From Megaleporinus macrocephalus (lineage: Eukaryota; Chordata; Actinopteri; Characiformes; Anostomidae): 64,000 nt of DNA. The notes below the pieces were generated by a model. The model was not told where the DNA came from. It saw only the letters and a list, made by a program, of their open reading frames with translations, and made no database searches. This document shows, piece after piece, positions 1-10,243 of the stretch. How positions within the stretch are numbered: the first letter of the stretch is position 1; every line of letters starts with the position of its first letter. Location: assembly GCA_021613375.1 (NCBI GenBank), contig CM038720.1, positions 9,552,962 to 9,616,961 on the forward strand, given 5' to 3'. The position numbers and the translations under genes are program-made.

Positions 1-600
1 TGCAAACAGACTACTGCGTACGCTCTGCGGACTGCGCGCTATAAAAAGCGAGGAGCGTTCGGGTATCTTAATTGTGCATTTGAATTTCCTCTCTGGTGCT
101 TTATTTGCCCGACGCCTCTCTTGACGGGCTGTCGGTGCATTTAAAAAGCAGAGCGCTTAAATCCACGAGCAGGCCGCGAGTGTGTGCTGTGATGAGCCAT
201 AGATCAACATTAATTCATTGCCTTCGCCGAGCAATTAATCTTTGCCATGTTAGCCGAGAGCACGGCACTTAGCGAGGCAGCGTCTCCCCAGCGCCGGCCT
301 TAAAGAACAACTCTCCGCTTACAGGCCTCATCTGTGCTCGCATGACTTGTATCAGCCAATTACATCACAGAGCGATCGAGGTCACGGACAATGGCCTGCG
401 CATGTGCTGCGGTTTGCTTCATGGCCGTTTCTGAGCTGATGGTTGAAGAAGAAGGTCGTGACCTATTGAACTGCTTATTATCCTGTTATTAAACTTCGAG
501 GAGTACTCCAGCATTCTCCAGCCTCTCTCACTGCAAATTATTCAGACACTAACCAGCAGCGCAGTGGTTTTAACAGATGGTGGTTTTGATCCATGACTTT
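1..600. other. candidate conserved intronic block
   Basis: Non-repetitive, GC-balanced sequence without ORF. It holds two homeodomain-like sites close together (ATTAATTCATT near 210 and CAATTAATC near 232), followed by mixed-composition sequence to about 490. Composition and motif density resemble vertebrate developmental enhancers. Conservation is inferred, not tested. Confidence 0.3.
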
Positions 601-624
601 GTAGCTACAGGAATGTATCCATGC

Positions 625-743
625 AACTGCACAGCATAGTTGGTATACTGTTGTGGGTTTCATTGCTAGGGTTCAATTCCCCATCTAGGTAACCCCCTTA
701 TATTACACCAATGAGAGTCCTTGGGTAAGAGTCTTAACACTAC
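625..743 (+). mobile_element. tRNA-derived SINE fragment feeding the 37-bp minisatellite
   Basis: The box-B-like GGTTCAATTCCC (about 669-680) is followed by a tail AGTCCTTGGGTAAGAGTC that is typical of fish tRNA SINEs. The tail runs without a break into the first unit of the adjacent minisatellite. The same head type occurs at 32.2 kb and in the 34.5-35.5 kb array. Confidence 0.55.
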
Positions 744-1242
744 CTACCTGTATACAGGTATACTGTAACACTACCTTCACCTACCTGTATACAGGTAAAC
801 TGTAACACTACCTTCACCTACCTGTGTACAGATAAACTGTAACACTACCTTCACCTACCTGTGTACAGGTATACTGTAACACTACCTTCACCTACCTGTG
901 TACAGATAAACTGTAACACTACCTTCACCTACCTGTGTACAGATAAACTGTAACACTACCTTCACCTACCTGTGTACAGATAAACTGTAACACTACCTTC
1001 ACCAACCTGTGTACAGATAAACTGTAACACTATCTTCACCTACCTGTGTACAGGTACACTGTAACACTACCTTCACCTACCTGTGTACAGGTAAACTGTA
1101 ACACTACCTTCACCTACCTGTGTACATGTAAACTGTAACACTACCTTCTCCTATCTGTATACAGGTATATTGTAATACTACCTTCACCTGCCTGTGTACA
1201 GGTAAACTGTAACACTACCTTCACCTACCTGTGTACAGGTAA
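744..1242. repeat. 37-bp minisatellite, 13.5 copies
   Basis: The motif CTACCTGT(A/G)TACAG recurs at 744, 781, 818, 855, 892, 929, 966, 1003, 1040, 1077, 1114, 1151, 1188 and 1225, an exact 37-bp period with almost no indels. Several units contain the perfect 14-bp palindrome ACCTGTATACAGGT; others carry GTGTAC in its centre. Confidence 0.95.
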
Positions 1243-1799
1243 CTTCCTCATCTATGCATGAACCTATTACACTCCCCTAATTAAAAATTACATTGTGATA
1301 CAGGTGTGGCTGTGGCTGTGGCTGTGTACAGGTGTGGCTGATAAAGATAGTAACATCTTTGGTGAAAGTTGAATATTCTTGAATATTGTGGGTTATCCAT
1401 CCACCAAATTGTTGCAAATTTTGAAAATTCGGTATTTAAAAGCAGGAAAAAATACCCAAATATCACAAAATGATGCTAGAATGAGGTGAGAACATGGCTA
1501 AAGCTGAAATGGGATGTGTTTTTTAAATAAACAATGACATACCGTGTCGTACATCACATGATTCTGTTCCACCTTATTGATTGGCCTACAGCGTATACAC
1601 ACAAGAGTGAACTGCTGTTAGCACAGCAAACACTTCGCCCAGTATCCTACACTCCACACAAGCGACCAGCTTATATAACACAGTAAATATTCTCTCATCA
1701 GTGGACACAGGTGACGGGAAACGATTGGCCCTGCAGGTGGAGTCCATATTCAAGATAGCCTACGTCATCTCAAGTTTCTTTACTGTACTGGATGGAAGT
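1243..1799. other. unassigned intronic sequence with a short hexamer repeat
   Basis: Holds a (TGTGGC)n hexamer run of about four units at 1304-1325. Nothing else is recognised; the small ORF over the hexamer is low complexity. Confidence 0.5.
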
Positions 1800-2187
1800 T
1801 AGGGGTGTAAGAAAATATCAAAATATCGAATATTGCGATATTATGTTAGTGATACTGTATCGATTCTCAAAAACACAGTATCGATCCACAGATTCCTGGC
1901 AGACAGTGAACCAGTGTGTGTTGTGTTTAAACCTCTGACCACAAGATGGCAGTGTTGTAATCCATTTTCAGCTCCACTCCAACATTAACAAGCAGCACAA
2001 GGGCGCAATGCTATTGTAAGTATAGGCAAACTTGTTAATATAGTGGTGTGTTTTAATAGTAGGATTTGAAAAATCACAATATATTACTTTACATATATAT
2101 ATATTTATATATATAGATATATTGAATCGTGACCGCGGTATCACGATACATATTGTATCACCGGGTTTTTGCCAATACACAGCCTTA
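1800..2187 (-). mobile_element. hAT-like MITE, family 1, copy 1
   Basis: Starts TAGGGGTGTAAGAAAATAT and ends GCCAATACACAGCCTTA. It aligns in reverse orientation with the elements at 27288 and 38163. The flanking octamers ATGGAAGT (1792-1799) and ATAGAAGT (2188-2195) match 7 of 8, the 8-bp duplication expected of hAT transposition. The interior carries TATCGAT-rich inverted segments, a conserved TCAGCTCCACTCCAAC stretch and an (AT)-rich patch near 2090-2125. It has no coding capacity. Confidence 0.8.
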
Positions 2188-2195
2188 ATAGAAGT

Positions 2196-3087
2196 ACCAA
2201 TAATGTTTGCACAAGCTTCATGATACATATATAATATGTAAAATTCAGCAAAAAAACAGTAATCATAATATGCAGGGGAGGACATGTTAACTTATTCACA
2301 TTCATAAAAGCAAAACAACATGGAAGCTGTGCAGCGCTGGCTAAACCTCTGCGTACAACTTTATAAGTTATACTTTCTGCTTTTCGCTTGTTCATGAAAG
2401 TCGCTACTTCATAAGGTCACCTTGCGACAGAAGCCCTTTGCTTTCTAACTATATTCATCACATTTATTGTTTTGAACTATAATGTGTGAAGTAATTCTGC
2501 TCACCCGTGTGGGTTTTAGCAGCTGTGGCTAAATCACGAGCGCCTCGTGTTTATTTGTGCAGGTAATGAAGGCTGAATCCAACTGTTGCGGGCCCAGCTG
2601 GGATGAAACGGCACAGTTTACAACAAAGCACCTGGGACCACGGCAAACGGTGCGCAGGAATTCTTCAGAGTTCCGTCGTCATGGCTGAAACAGCCGTTGT
2701 TCTGTAGCCTGAAAGCAGTGAAAGTAAGGCACCGTCCTCGGGGCAGCATATCAGTACGGAGAGATACAACAGGCCTATGCTGGCGTCATGCAAGATGGGT
2801 AGACGGCAATGACATAGCTGTTTTCTGAGGTGGCTATTGCTAAAGCTAAATATTGGACAACAGTATAAATCCGGCAATGGAAGAAGAAAAAAAGCAAACA
2901 CTGCCAGTCTTCCTACTTTAGCCATATTAGCTGTTGACGTAGCTGTGGTCAACTTAAAATGTATGACCTCAGACTACGAAAACAATAAAAGGCACCACCT
3001 CAACTGGGAGCTCCTTCTCGGAACCAGTTCTGAACTTCATGTTCGGCATATGATGCCAAGTCTACATGTCTGCTTAAGCCATTAACA
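2196..3087. other. unassigned intronic sequence
   Basis: Moderately AT-rich and non-tandem. ORFs of 82-95 aa here lack recognisable motifs and overlap on both strands, as expected by chance. Confidence 0.4.
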
Positions 3088-3300
3088 GAAGTCGTGGACT
3101 GAGTCTTGTGACTGGAAGGTCACTGGTTCGATCCCCTGGACCACCAGGACACGACTGAAGTGACCTTGAGCAAGACACCTAACCCCCAGCTGCTCCCCAG
3201 GCGCTGTGGATAGGGCTAACAATCGCTCTGGGCACACACTCACTGCTCCATAGTGTGTGTTTTACTGCATAAATGGCTTAAATCATTAGTGGTCATTAGT
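3088..3300 (+). mobile_element. tRNA-derived SINE
   Basis: A tRNA-like head with box B GGTTCGATCCC (3125-3135) is followed by the block TGACCTTGAGCAAGACACC, then TAACCCCCAGCTGCTCC, both characteristic of a widespread teleost SINE type. The tail (TAGTGTGTGTTTTACTGC near 3251) is also typical. Diverged and with no clear target-site duplication. Confidence 0.75.
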
Positions 3301-3625
3301 TCTAAATTCTAAATATAAGAAGTTCACTGTTTCGAGAAGGTAAATCTCCCATGAAGATTGATTATCACTCATGACACCCACAACTAGCTAGCTTGTTGTC
3401 ACCAATCCTATCATGGGGATGTTTCTGAGTGAGTTTAATTTGGGTGTATATACTACCAAAAAGTCTAAGGCAGCTAAGTTGATTTTTTAAAAGCCTTTAT
3501 CTGATCAATAAGTGTATTTCTACCAGTAGGAACACCAGATATCATTAGAACAGATGTAAATAATCATACATACAACACAAAGTAACATGAATATCTTATT
3601 GTAAAAGAAGTAGATCATATTTTGA
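3301..3625. other. unassigned intronic sequence
   Basis: AT-rich and unique by eye. No gene or repeat recognised. Confidence 0.4.
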
Positions 3626-3947
3626 ACAAAGTGTAGTACCAGATTTCTCCTGGACGCCCCAGACATTGTATGAATGTATTCAGTTCCTTCAGCAGCAATC
3701 TTGATTTAGCTTAATGAAGTACTGAGCAGTCAAAGCAGGTATTAGATTGAACTGTAAATAATACTGGGTTGTTTCCACAAGCAGAAGCTTGGAAAGGGTT
3801 AAATAGACACACTGACGTATGTAAAAGCATTACTTACTGTAATAATACTACCTGAATGTTTAAAAAGGAAAGTGTTTAGCATTAGTATTAAGTCCCCAAG
3901 TATTTTAAGTCCCCAAGTGCCTAAAACCTTTGCAGAGTACTGTACAT
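3626..3947 (-). mobile_element. Tc1/mariner-derived relic, family T2, copy 1
   Basis: Ends in GTGCCTAAAACCTTTGCAG then AGTACTGTACA, the reverse complement of a fish Tc1-type terminus (TACAGTACTGTGCAAAAG). Its body aligns in inverse orientation with 43664-43975, sharing GGACGCCCCAGACATTGTA and GCTTAATGAAGTACTGAGC. The other terminus is missing and no transposase remains. Confidence 0.7.
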
Positions 3948-5917
3948 AACAGGGATATGCTGCCAGTTGGGCTCAAAACTTTTTGAACTGCTATTCATTT
4001 TGTTCTAACAGTTATTTGTTTCTGAGATATGCTCATAAAACCTGTATTTAAAACATTATCATAGTTCTGAAAAGATCTGAATGGAGGGAAGACACCTGAA
4101 ATGTGCAGCTTTATCAGTTTACTGTTAATCTACATTCTGCCCCCTTTACTCACCCTACAGATGTGGCATCTCTGCCACATGCTAGCCCAGCTACTTTGTC
4201 TTCCCCCTTCACTACTGCACAGCTCAAACATTTCCTGGCCCATGGTGGCAAAGAAATGTGTGCGCAATCTATCGGGTGTTCCGGCGACCCCCAACAAGTA
4301 GCCTAATGAGATCGCCCCCTATCAACACTCAGACTTTCCCCACCATTAGATCAGTAATGGTGTTTTAATAGCCAGGGTGATCAAGGTTCAAAAAATGCCA
4401 CATATTAAGATCTCTGCTGGACCTCTGACTGTCAACACAGGCCTCCATTTTCAGCTCCAGCAACTCCAATCTGAGCTAACAAACTCTCTTCAGTCGGCTC
4501 ATCTCCGCGTTACGGGCGGACCTTATGGCAGGAATATTTTTTATTTTATTTATTATTCTCGACGCTTTCACAATTTGGGGTGTGTTTATTTTTGTGAGGT
4601 TGGAAACAAATAAAATACACCAGTAAAGCTGCGGCGCTACAAGCTAGAAATGGGCATAAGTCGAATGTTAACAGCTAAACTTGGACTTAAGAAGCCAACA
4701 TTGAGGCGGTAAATGAATAAAACTTTGTTTCCAGTCTTATGTGTGTGACTTTTCCTGTCAGTTTTGCTACAATCATTACTGGAATGCTGTTTTCCCACAG
4801 TTAGCAGCAGCGCTAAATCTGTCTGAAAATAGCTAGCCTTTCAGTTTTCGTAACCTTTCAGTCTGACAGACTCAACAAGACTCCATGTGTAATAAATTCT
4901 GTAAAGGCAAAATGACTAAAATAGTTGGCTAGCAAGTAGTTTAGACAGCAAGTATGCTAGCTAGAGCTAATTTAGATCAGGTTTAAGCTACTTTAGCTAA
5001 TGTTACAGACTGTAATCCTTTAATATTGAGTAAAACCTCAGCCAGATTGGTTATTTCACTAGCTAGCTAACATACATGTTGTATAAACTACAGGCTAGCC
5101 AACTGTCTGATTTGTATCTACTGCTTTTCCTGAACCTGACAGGTTTTTATTTTTGTACAAAGCAATTCTCCACTATAGACTCAAAACTCTACTCTGATTT
5201 GACTCTGCTTTGTTGTGCAACATTATTTTACTCATTCTGAGCCAAGGAAAAAACTCATTTGATAAAAACTAAACGAATATGAAGTCATAAATGGCCGCCA
5301 TCCAGTCTGTTACTTGATACCCTACAGTACTGGAATACAGTAAGAGTGCACTGGGTTGTTGTTGTTGTTGTTGTTTACAGGCTCTCCAAATTTGGTCTTC
5401 AGACCACACCTTTTAAAATAACGGTCACGCATCACCATATATTCCTACTCCTCACGTGTATACATCCTCTTTAGCTATTTTTAATCCTTATTTAACAGTT
5501 TCAATACCATTTCAAGCCCACCACACACACACATGCACTCACACCCATTGACGGTTGTCTGCACATGCAACAGCTTCCACCCACAAGAGAACAAGACGGG
5601 TGGGAAAAAAACGAAGGAAAAACAAAATTAAACCGACTAAATAAAGCCTTCCAAATTACAGTTTTCCACACCATGTGCCGAAATAGCGTACTCAATTTAG
5701 CTTTCTTCAGTCTCATTGTCTTATCCAATACAACTGCTCATCCTTCCATTACGCTGGAGAAAAAGGGAGCTTTTCCGGACCTCCTGAGTGCTCTGCGCTA
5801 GAACCAATCTGCAGAATGCTCAGATGGGACCTGGATGGGAATGATATGTGATCTGTATGTGTGTATGTGCACTTAATGCTGTCACTTCATAAAGATATAA
5901 CATGAAAAATGGAAATA

Positions 5918-5919
<2 letters not shown>
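3948..5919. other. unassigned intronic sequence
   Basis: No homologous copy elsewhere in the window was noticed. Contains a (GTT)n run at 5354-5376 and several small chance ORFs. GC-richer around 4480-4520. No function proposed. Confidence 0.4.

Positions 5920-5993
<74 letters not shown>
5920..5993. repeat. (AT)n microsatellite
   Basis: Uninterrupted AT dinucleotide tract of about 73 bp abutting the 24-bp minisatellite. Confidence 0.97.
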
Positions 5994-5994
<1 letters not shown>

Positions 5995-6626
5995 CTAAAA
6001 CGTTTGGCTGTTAGTGTACTAAAACGTTTGGCTGTTAGTGTACTAAAAACGTTTGGTTAGTACTGTTCTAAAACGTTTGGCTGGTAGTGTACTAAAACGT
6101 TTGGCTGTTAGTGTACTAAAACGTTTGGCTGTTAGTGTACTAAAAACGTTTGGTTAGTACTGTTCTAAAACGTTTGGCTGGTAGTGTTTTAAAACATTTG
6201 ACTGGTAGTGAACTAAAACGTTTGACTGGTAGTGTATCTAAAACGTTTGGCTGGTAGTGATCTAAAACGTTTGGCTGGTAGTGTTTTAAAACATTTGACT
6301 GGTAGTGAACTAAAACGTTTGACTGGTAGTGTATCTAAAACGTTTGGCTGGTAGTGATCTAAAACGTTTGGCTGGTAGTGTTTTAAAACATTTGACTGGT
6401 AGTGTACTAAAACGTTTGGCTGGTAGTGTTTTAAAACGTTTGACTGGTAGTGTACTAAAACGTTTGACTGGTAGTGCATCTAAAACGTTTGACTGGTAGT
6501 GTATCTAAAAGGTTTGACTGGTAGTGTAATAAAACATTTGACTGGTAGTGTATCTAAAACGTTTGACTGGTAGTGTATCTAAAATGTTTGACTGGTAGTG
6601 TAATAAAACATTTGACTGGTAGTGTA
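5995..6626. repeat. 24-bp minisatellite, about 26 copies
   Basis: The unit is CTAAAACGTTTGGCTGGTAGTGTA, written as CTAAAACGTTTGGC plus TGGTAGTGTA, with variants TTTGAC, AACATTTG and an occasional extra A. Some units occur in repeated order: the trio at 6000-6090 recurs at 6100-6180, and the block at 6210-6290 recurs at 6300-6390. This suggests multi-unit duplication. The reverse-strand ORF with an HYQ(S/P)NVL repeat is only its translation. Confidence 0.95.
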
Positions 6627-6641
6627 TTAAAAAAAAATATG

Positions 6642-6672
<31 letters not shown>

Positions 6673-6674
6673 TT

Positions 6675-6722
<48 letters not shown>
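6627..6722. repeat. A/T-rich and (TA)n tract closing the minisatellite
   Basis: Poly-A, then GTATATATATATATAC (a perfect hairpin), then T10 and about 50 bp of (AT)n. With 5920-5993 it brackets the 24-bp array on both sides. Confidence 0.9.
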
Positions 6723-6724
<2 letters not shown>

Positions 6725-7498
6725 TAATTATATGTAATTAGTCTAGTTTATATTAAGTATGTCAACACTTTGGCTCAAACTATTTACTTAAGATATTAGA
6801 ATTTCCTGACTCAACATAACATCTTCTTTTCTCAAAACTTTCTCTTAATATACAGCAGTAACGACTTCTTTTCACGCATGCTTTACTTCTGTTTGAATAA
6901 TGAGCACAGCTCTAGAAAGTCAGCCATTATTTCGACATATTAAGTCGATATGTCGAGAAAAAACAAACATTATTTCAAGTCGTTACACTTTAGAAAGTCA
7001 TCATTTTGAGTCCAAGCATTGTGCTGCCATGAGTCACCACTATTATAAGATAATAAGTCAAAATCGTAAGAAGAGTAGTGATTATTTTGAGCTACTGAAT
7101 CAAAACTGGAGGTTATTTTGACTGCTGATGCTGGAGATGAAGAGAAGGAAGATGTAGCAGCGTATGGTCAGCCGCCTCACGTAATGATTTCAAAGCGTAT
7201 CCTTTGGTTCACAGAAGAGGAATGACGGGAAACAGGGCAGCTGCTCCAAATCTCACCCAATACCCTGAAATGTTTGAAAAATATCGTGACATGGAATTTT
7301 ACCGGTGCTGCCAAGCACCAGCTGGACCGTGGAGGACGCAGGACCGGCTGAATCCAAACACAGTAAACGATGATTGCACCCATAGGTCAAGCTGCTCTTG
7401 CTCAGAGCTCGCATCAATAACAAAGAACCGCGAAAGGTCAGTTCAAGGCCTTTTTAACGCGTGTATCAGCACGTGCATAAAAGCCCTCCCTGCTTCTC
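6723..7498. other. unassigned sequence; 7150-7480 is a weak candidate conserved block
   Basis: No repeat recognised. From 7150 the sequence becomes GC-balanced with intact-looking mixed composition. An overlapping 148-aa ORF runs into the following CT tract and has no domain. Confidence 0.3.
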
Positions 7499-7610
7499 CC
7501 CCTCTCTCTCTCTCTCTCTCTCTCTCGATTCCTCCCTTCTTCTCTAGGGTTCCCCTTCTCTATTGCTCATCCTCTCTCTCTCCCCCCCCTCTCTCTCTCT
7601 CTCTCCCTCT
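7499..7610. repeat. (CT)n-rich tract
   Basis: Two CT runs (about 7502-7526 and 7591-7610) separated by a pyrimidine-rich spacer. Switches to purine-rich on the same strand at 7690. Confidence 0.9.
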
Positions 7611-7689
7611 CAGTAAAAACAATGAGAGGGTTGCAGTCATCAATCAGTGAAAGAGAATTTCTCCGCCCGTCTGGACCCTCCATCAGCTA

Positions 7690-7690
7690 T

Positions 7691-7724
<34 letters not shown>

Positions 7725-8559
7725 AGAAAAATAGAAAGGCAGATGAATGTAGAGAGAAAAAACAGAGGGGGAGAAAGAGAAATGGATGAAGAGAGCGATT
7801 TGAAGAGAAGCATGACAGAAATGGAGAGAAAGAAAAAGGGTGTGCGACTGAGAGAGACAGAGAGAGAATTAGAAAGGGAGGGAAATATAGAGATAAAGAA
7901 AAATAAAGAGGAAAGAAAGAGGGAAATAGATAAAGGAAGAGATTTGAAAAGAAACAAGACGCATGGAGAAGAAAGAAAAGAGTGTGTGGTTGAGAGAGAA
8001 AGAGAGAGAGAGCGAGAGAGAAAGAAAGAGAGAGAGAAAAATAGAAAGGGAGAGAACTGTAAACATTAAAAGAAAGAAAACAGAAAGCGAAGTAAATGAA
8101 GAGAGAGTTAAAGAGAAACAAGAGAGAAACAGAGATATAGAAGAGTGTGTGGTTGAGAGAGAGAGAGAAATAAAAAGGGAGATGAATGTAGAGAGAACAA
8201 CAGAGGACAGAATGAGAACAATAGATGAATAAAAAGATTTGAAGAAAAACAAGAGAGAAATGGAAAGAAAAAAATGTGTAGTTGAGAGAGAGAGAGAGAA
8301 AGAGAAAAATAGAAAGGGAGAGAAATATAGAGAGAAAAAAGAAAGCAGAGGAAAGAAAGAGAGAAATACAGTGAAAGATTTGAGAATAAATAAGACATGA
8401 AAGAAAAGAGTGAGAGTGGATGAGAGGGAGAAAGAGAAATAGAGAAAAATAGAATGGGAGAGAACTGTAGACATAAAAAAGAAAGAAAACAGATGAAAAG
8501 AAAGAGCAAAGTAGATGAATAGAAACAAGAGAGAAATGGAGGTAAAGACAAGGGGAGAG

Positions 8560-8631
<72 letters not shown>

Positions 8632-8815
8632 GAGAAAGCAGAGGAAAGAAAGAGAGAAATAGATAAAGTGAGAGATTTGAGAAGAAACAAGACAAGTGTG
8701 AAGAGAACAAGAGACAGAAAGACAGAAAAAGAGTGTAGAAAGAGAGAACAGTGGATGGGAGAGAGAGAGAGAGAGAGAGAGACAGAGTATAGAGAGAACA
8801 AGCCTGAGAGAGAGA
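7690..8815. repeat. 1.1-kb purine-rich array: degenerate ~140-bp tandem repeat
   Basis: Almost all purine on the plus strand. Beyond (GA)n it has a long period: the anchor GATTTGAAGAGAAAC or a variant recurs near 7797, 7941, 8105, 8236, 8377, 8514 and 8674, that is every 131-164 bp. Each anchor is followed by GTGTGTGGTTGAGAGAGAG and AAAATAGAAAGGGAGAGAA. The minus-strand 496-aa and 310-aa ORFs are Ser/Leu low-complexity translations of this array. Confidence 0.85.
8562..8628. repeat. (AT)n microsatellite inside the purine array
   Basis: About 67 bp of pure AT, inserted in the last unit of the array. Confidence 0.97.
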
Positions 8816-8819
8816 GGGT

Positions 8820-9328
8820 GGGTCATGTTGCTACCGACTGCTGCCAGTAGGTTTAGGAGGTTTAGGTCCTCACTGTCCTGGTCTCTCTGTGTAATTTCAG
8901 ACAGACAGACAGACAGACGGACGGACGTCTCGCTGCTCGGCTCCCGCAGACAGCCGCAGCCCCGGTGGCCTCCTCCAGCATCAAACGAGGATACAAATAA
9001 TTGGCCTGTTTTTCCTCCTCGCTCACGGTTTGTCGTTCCAATTGCTTCCAGCTCCTTATCGCATCCTGTTCTGGCAGGGGCAGTTCGGAGCTCCCACCCT
9101 CGTTTATACCCCTCCCACACTTTCTCTGCCTCTCTTTTCTCTCCTCCTTTTCTGAAGACCCTCTGGAACCCACCCAGCAAGGTCAGCGTGGAATTCTGTC
9201 GCTCATACCAAAACTATTAAAACCCTTATTATTGACTGAACTAGGTTCTCAGGGTTTACTGGATCTTTTCGTATCAATACGAACCTCAGCAAAAACTTTA
9301 GACGCTGCTAAGTAGAGAACTAGAAATA
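8820..9328. other. candidate conserved block with (CAGA)n
   Basis: After a CAGA/CGGA run at 8899-8927, the stretch 8930-9200 is mixed-composition and unique, including ACAAATAATTGGCCTG near 8993. It sits between two repeat-rich zones. No conservation test available. Confidence 0.3.
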
Positions 9329-9386
9329 CGGCGGTCCAAAGAAAAACATGGATCTCTGTTGTTTGTTGGTTTTCATTTTTCTACAT
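9329..9386 (+). mobile_element. left part of MITE family M (broken copy)
   Basis: GTCCAAAGAAAAACATGGATC resembles the M-family start (GTCCAATGAAAAACA...). The copy stops where the hAT terminus CAGGGGTGTCC begins at 9387; the other half resumes near 10141. Confidence 0.6.
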
Positions 9387-10140
9387 CAGGGGTGTCCAAA
9401 CTATGGCCTGCAGGCCATTTGCGGCCCATAACTATTTTATTTTTGGCCTTCGAGGTACTTTAGAAAGTAAATGTAAGTTGGCTCGCTATTAAGCTGGTTG
9501 TAAAAAAGAGATTCCTAGTTTGAACACTGGGTGTCGCTGTCACGTAAAAACCAATCTCAAACGCTCCACATCTCCATTTACTTCTAACGCAAAACGTTAA
9601 CGACGTTACACCTACTTTAATGTTACTGAGTTTTTAGGTAGCCATGGCGTCTCCAAGGAAATGAAAAATAGACAGTGAATGCAGAAGAAGTTCAGAGGGA
9701 AGTGTGTATGTTTAATATGTCAGGAAACAGTTGCCGTAGTGAAGGAGTACAATGTTAGAAGACATTATGAAACAAAACATCACTCTTTCAAGTCATGCAC
9801 TGGTGTTGAACGAGAACAGAAGGTGAAACAACTAGCAGCTAGCCTGTCAGCTCAACAAAGCCAGTTTTTTCGTGCTAACCAGATGCAAGAAAATGCTACA
9901 AGGGCTAGCTACGAGGTAGCTCAACTCATAGCTCAGTACGGGAAACCCTTTTCAGAGGGTGAATTTAATATATATATATAAAGTCGTGGGTATAATGTGC
10001 CCAGAAAAGATGCAAGAATTAAACAATATTACACAGTTGCCCTACGAATCGAAGACTTGTTGATCAACTAAAAGCAGTAAGTATCAGGCAAAGCTTTGCG
10101 AGGGATTGACGATGACTTAAGCATTACGGAGGAGCTCCTC
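9387..10140 (+). mobile_element. hAT transposon relic (GTF2IRD2/ZBED-type), 3' part deleted
   Basis: Starts CAGGGGTGTCCAAACTATGG and continues with a GGCCTGCAGGCCATTTGCGG stretch, a typical terminus of hAT elements related to GTF2IRD2-like transposases. The transposase start follows at 9679. The distal coding region and right terminus are absent: sequence passes straight into the second half of an M-family MITE at about 10141. Confidence 0.7.
9679..10135 (+). pseudogene. hAT-family transposase N-terminus, decayed
   Basis: A 100-aa reading frame begins MQKKFRGKCVCLICQ and has the BED-like zinc finger pattern CLIC...RRHYETKH at residues about 11-34. It continues through RASYEVAQLIAQYGKPFSEGEF, the N-terminal pattern of GTF2IRD2-like and ZBED hAT transposases. 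It hits a stop after a short TATA expansion at 9981. Downstream pieces in shifted frames (RKDARIKQYYTVALRIEDL, then LRGIDDDLSITEELL near 10096-10140) resemble later parts of the same family, so the gene is broken by frameshift and deletion. Intact family members are 600 or more residues. Not expressed as a functional protein. Confidence 0.75.
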
Positions 10141-10243
10141 GGACCAATAGAAATACTCCAAAAACACTTGGACTGAAACCTCTTTACATGTACGTTGCTA
10201 TTTTGAAGATACTTGTTTCTTCATAGGACAGCGATGATATCCC
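10141..10243 (-). mobile_element. right part of MITE family M (broken copy)
   Basis: GGACCAATAGAAATACTCC and ...TTCATAGGACAGCGATGATAT are the family's internal segment and terminal inverted repeat. Together with 9329-9386 they flank the hAT relic, implying that the hAT element inserted into this MITE. Confidence 0.65.

Noticed and set aside
744..1242. CRISPR-like palindromic repeats at 37-bp spacing
   Set aside because: Palindromic repeats but the 'spacers' are identical; a minisatellite.
6213..6479. 88-aa minus-strand ORF with an 8-residue HYQxNVL repeat
   Set aside because: It is the 24-bp minisatellite read in frame; frame is lost wherever a unit has an extra A or T.
7690..9180. 496-aa minus-strand ORF (and 310-, 200-aa overlapping ORFs)
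   Set aside because: Ser/Leu/Phe low-complexity translation of a purine-rich tandem array including an (AT)n tract; overlapping ORFs in other frames look the same.
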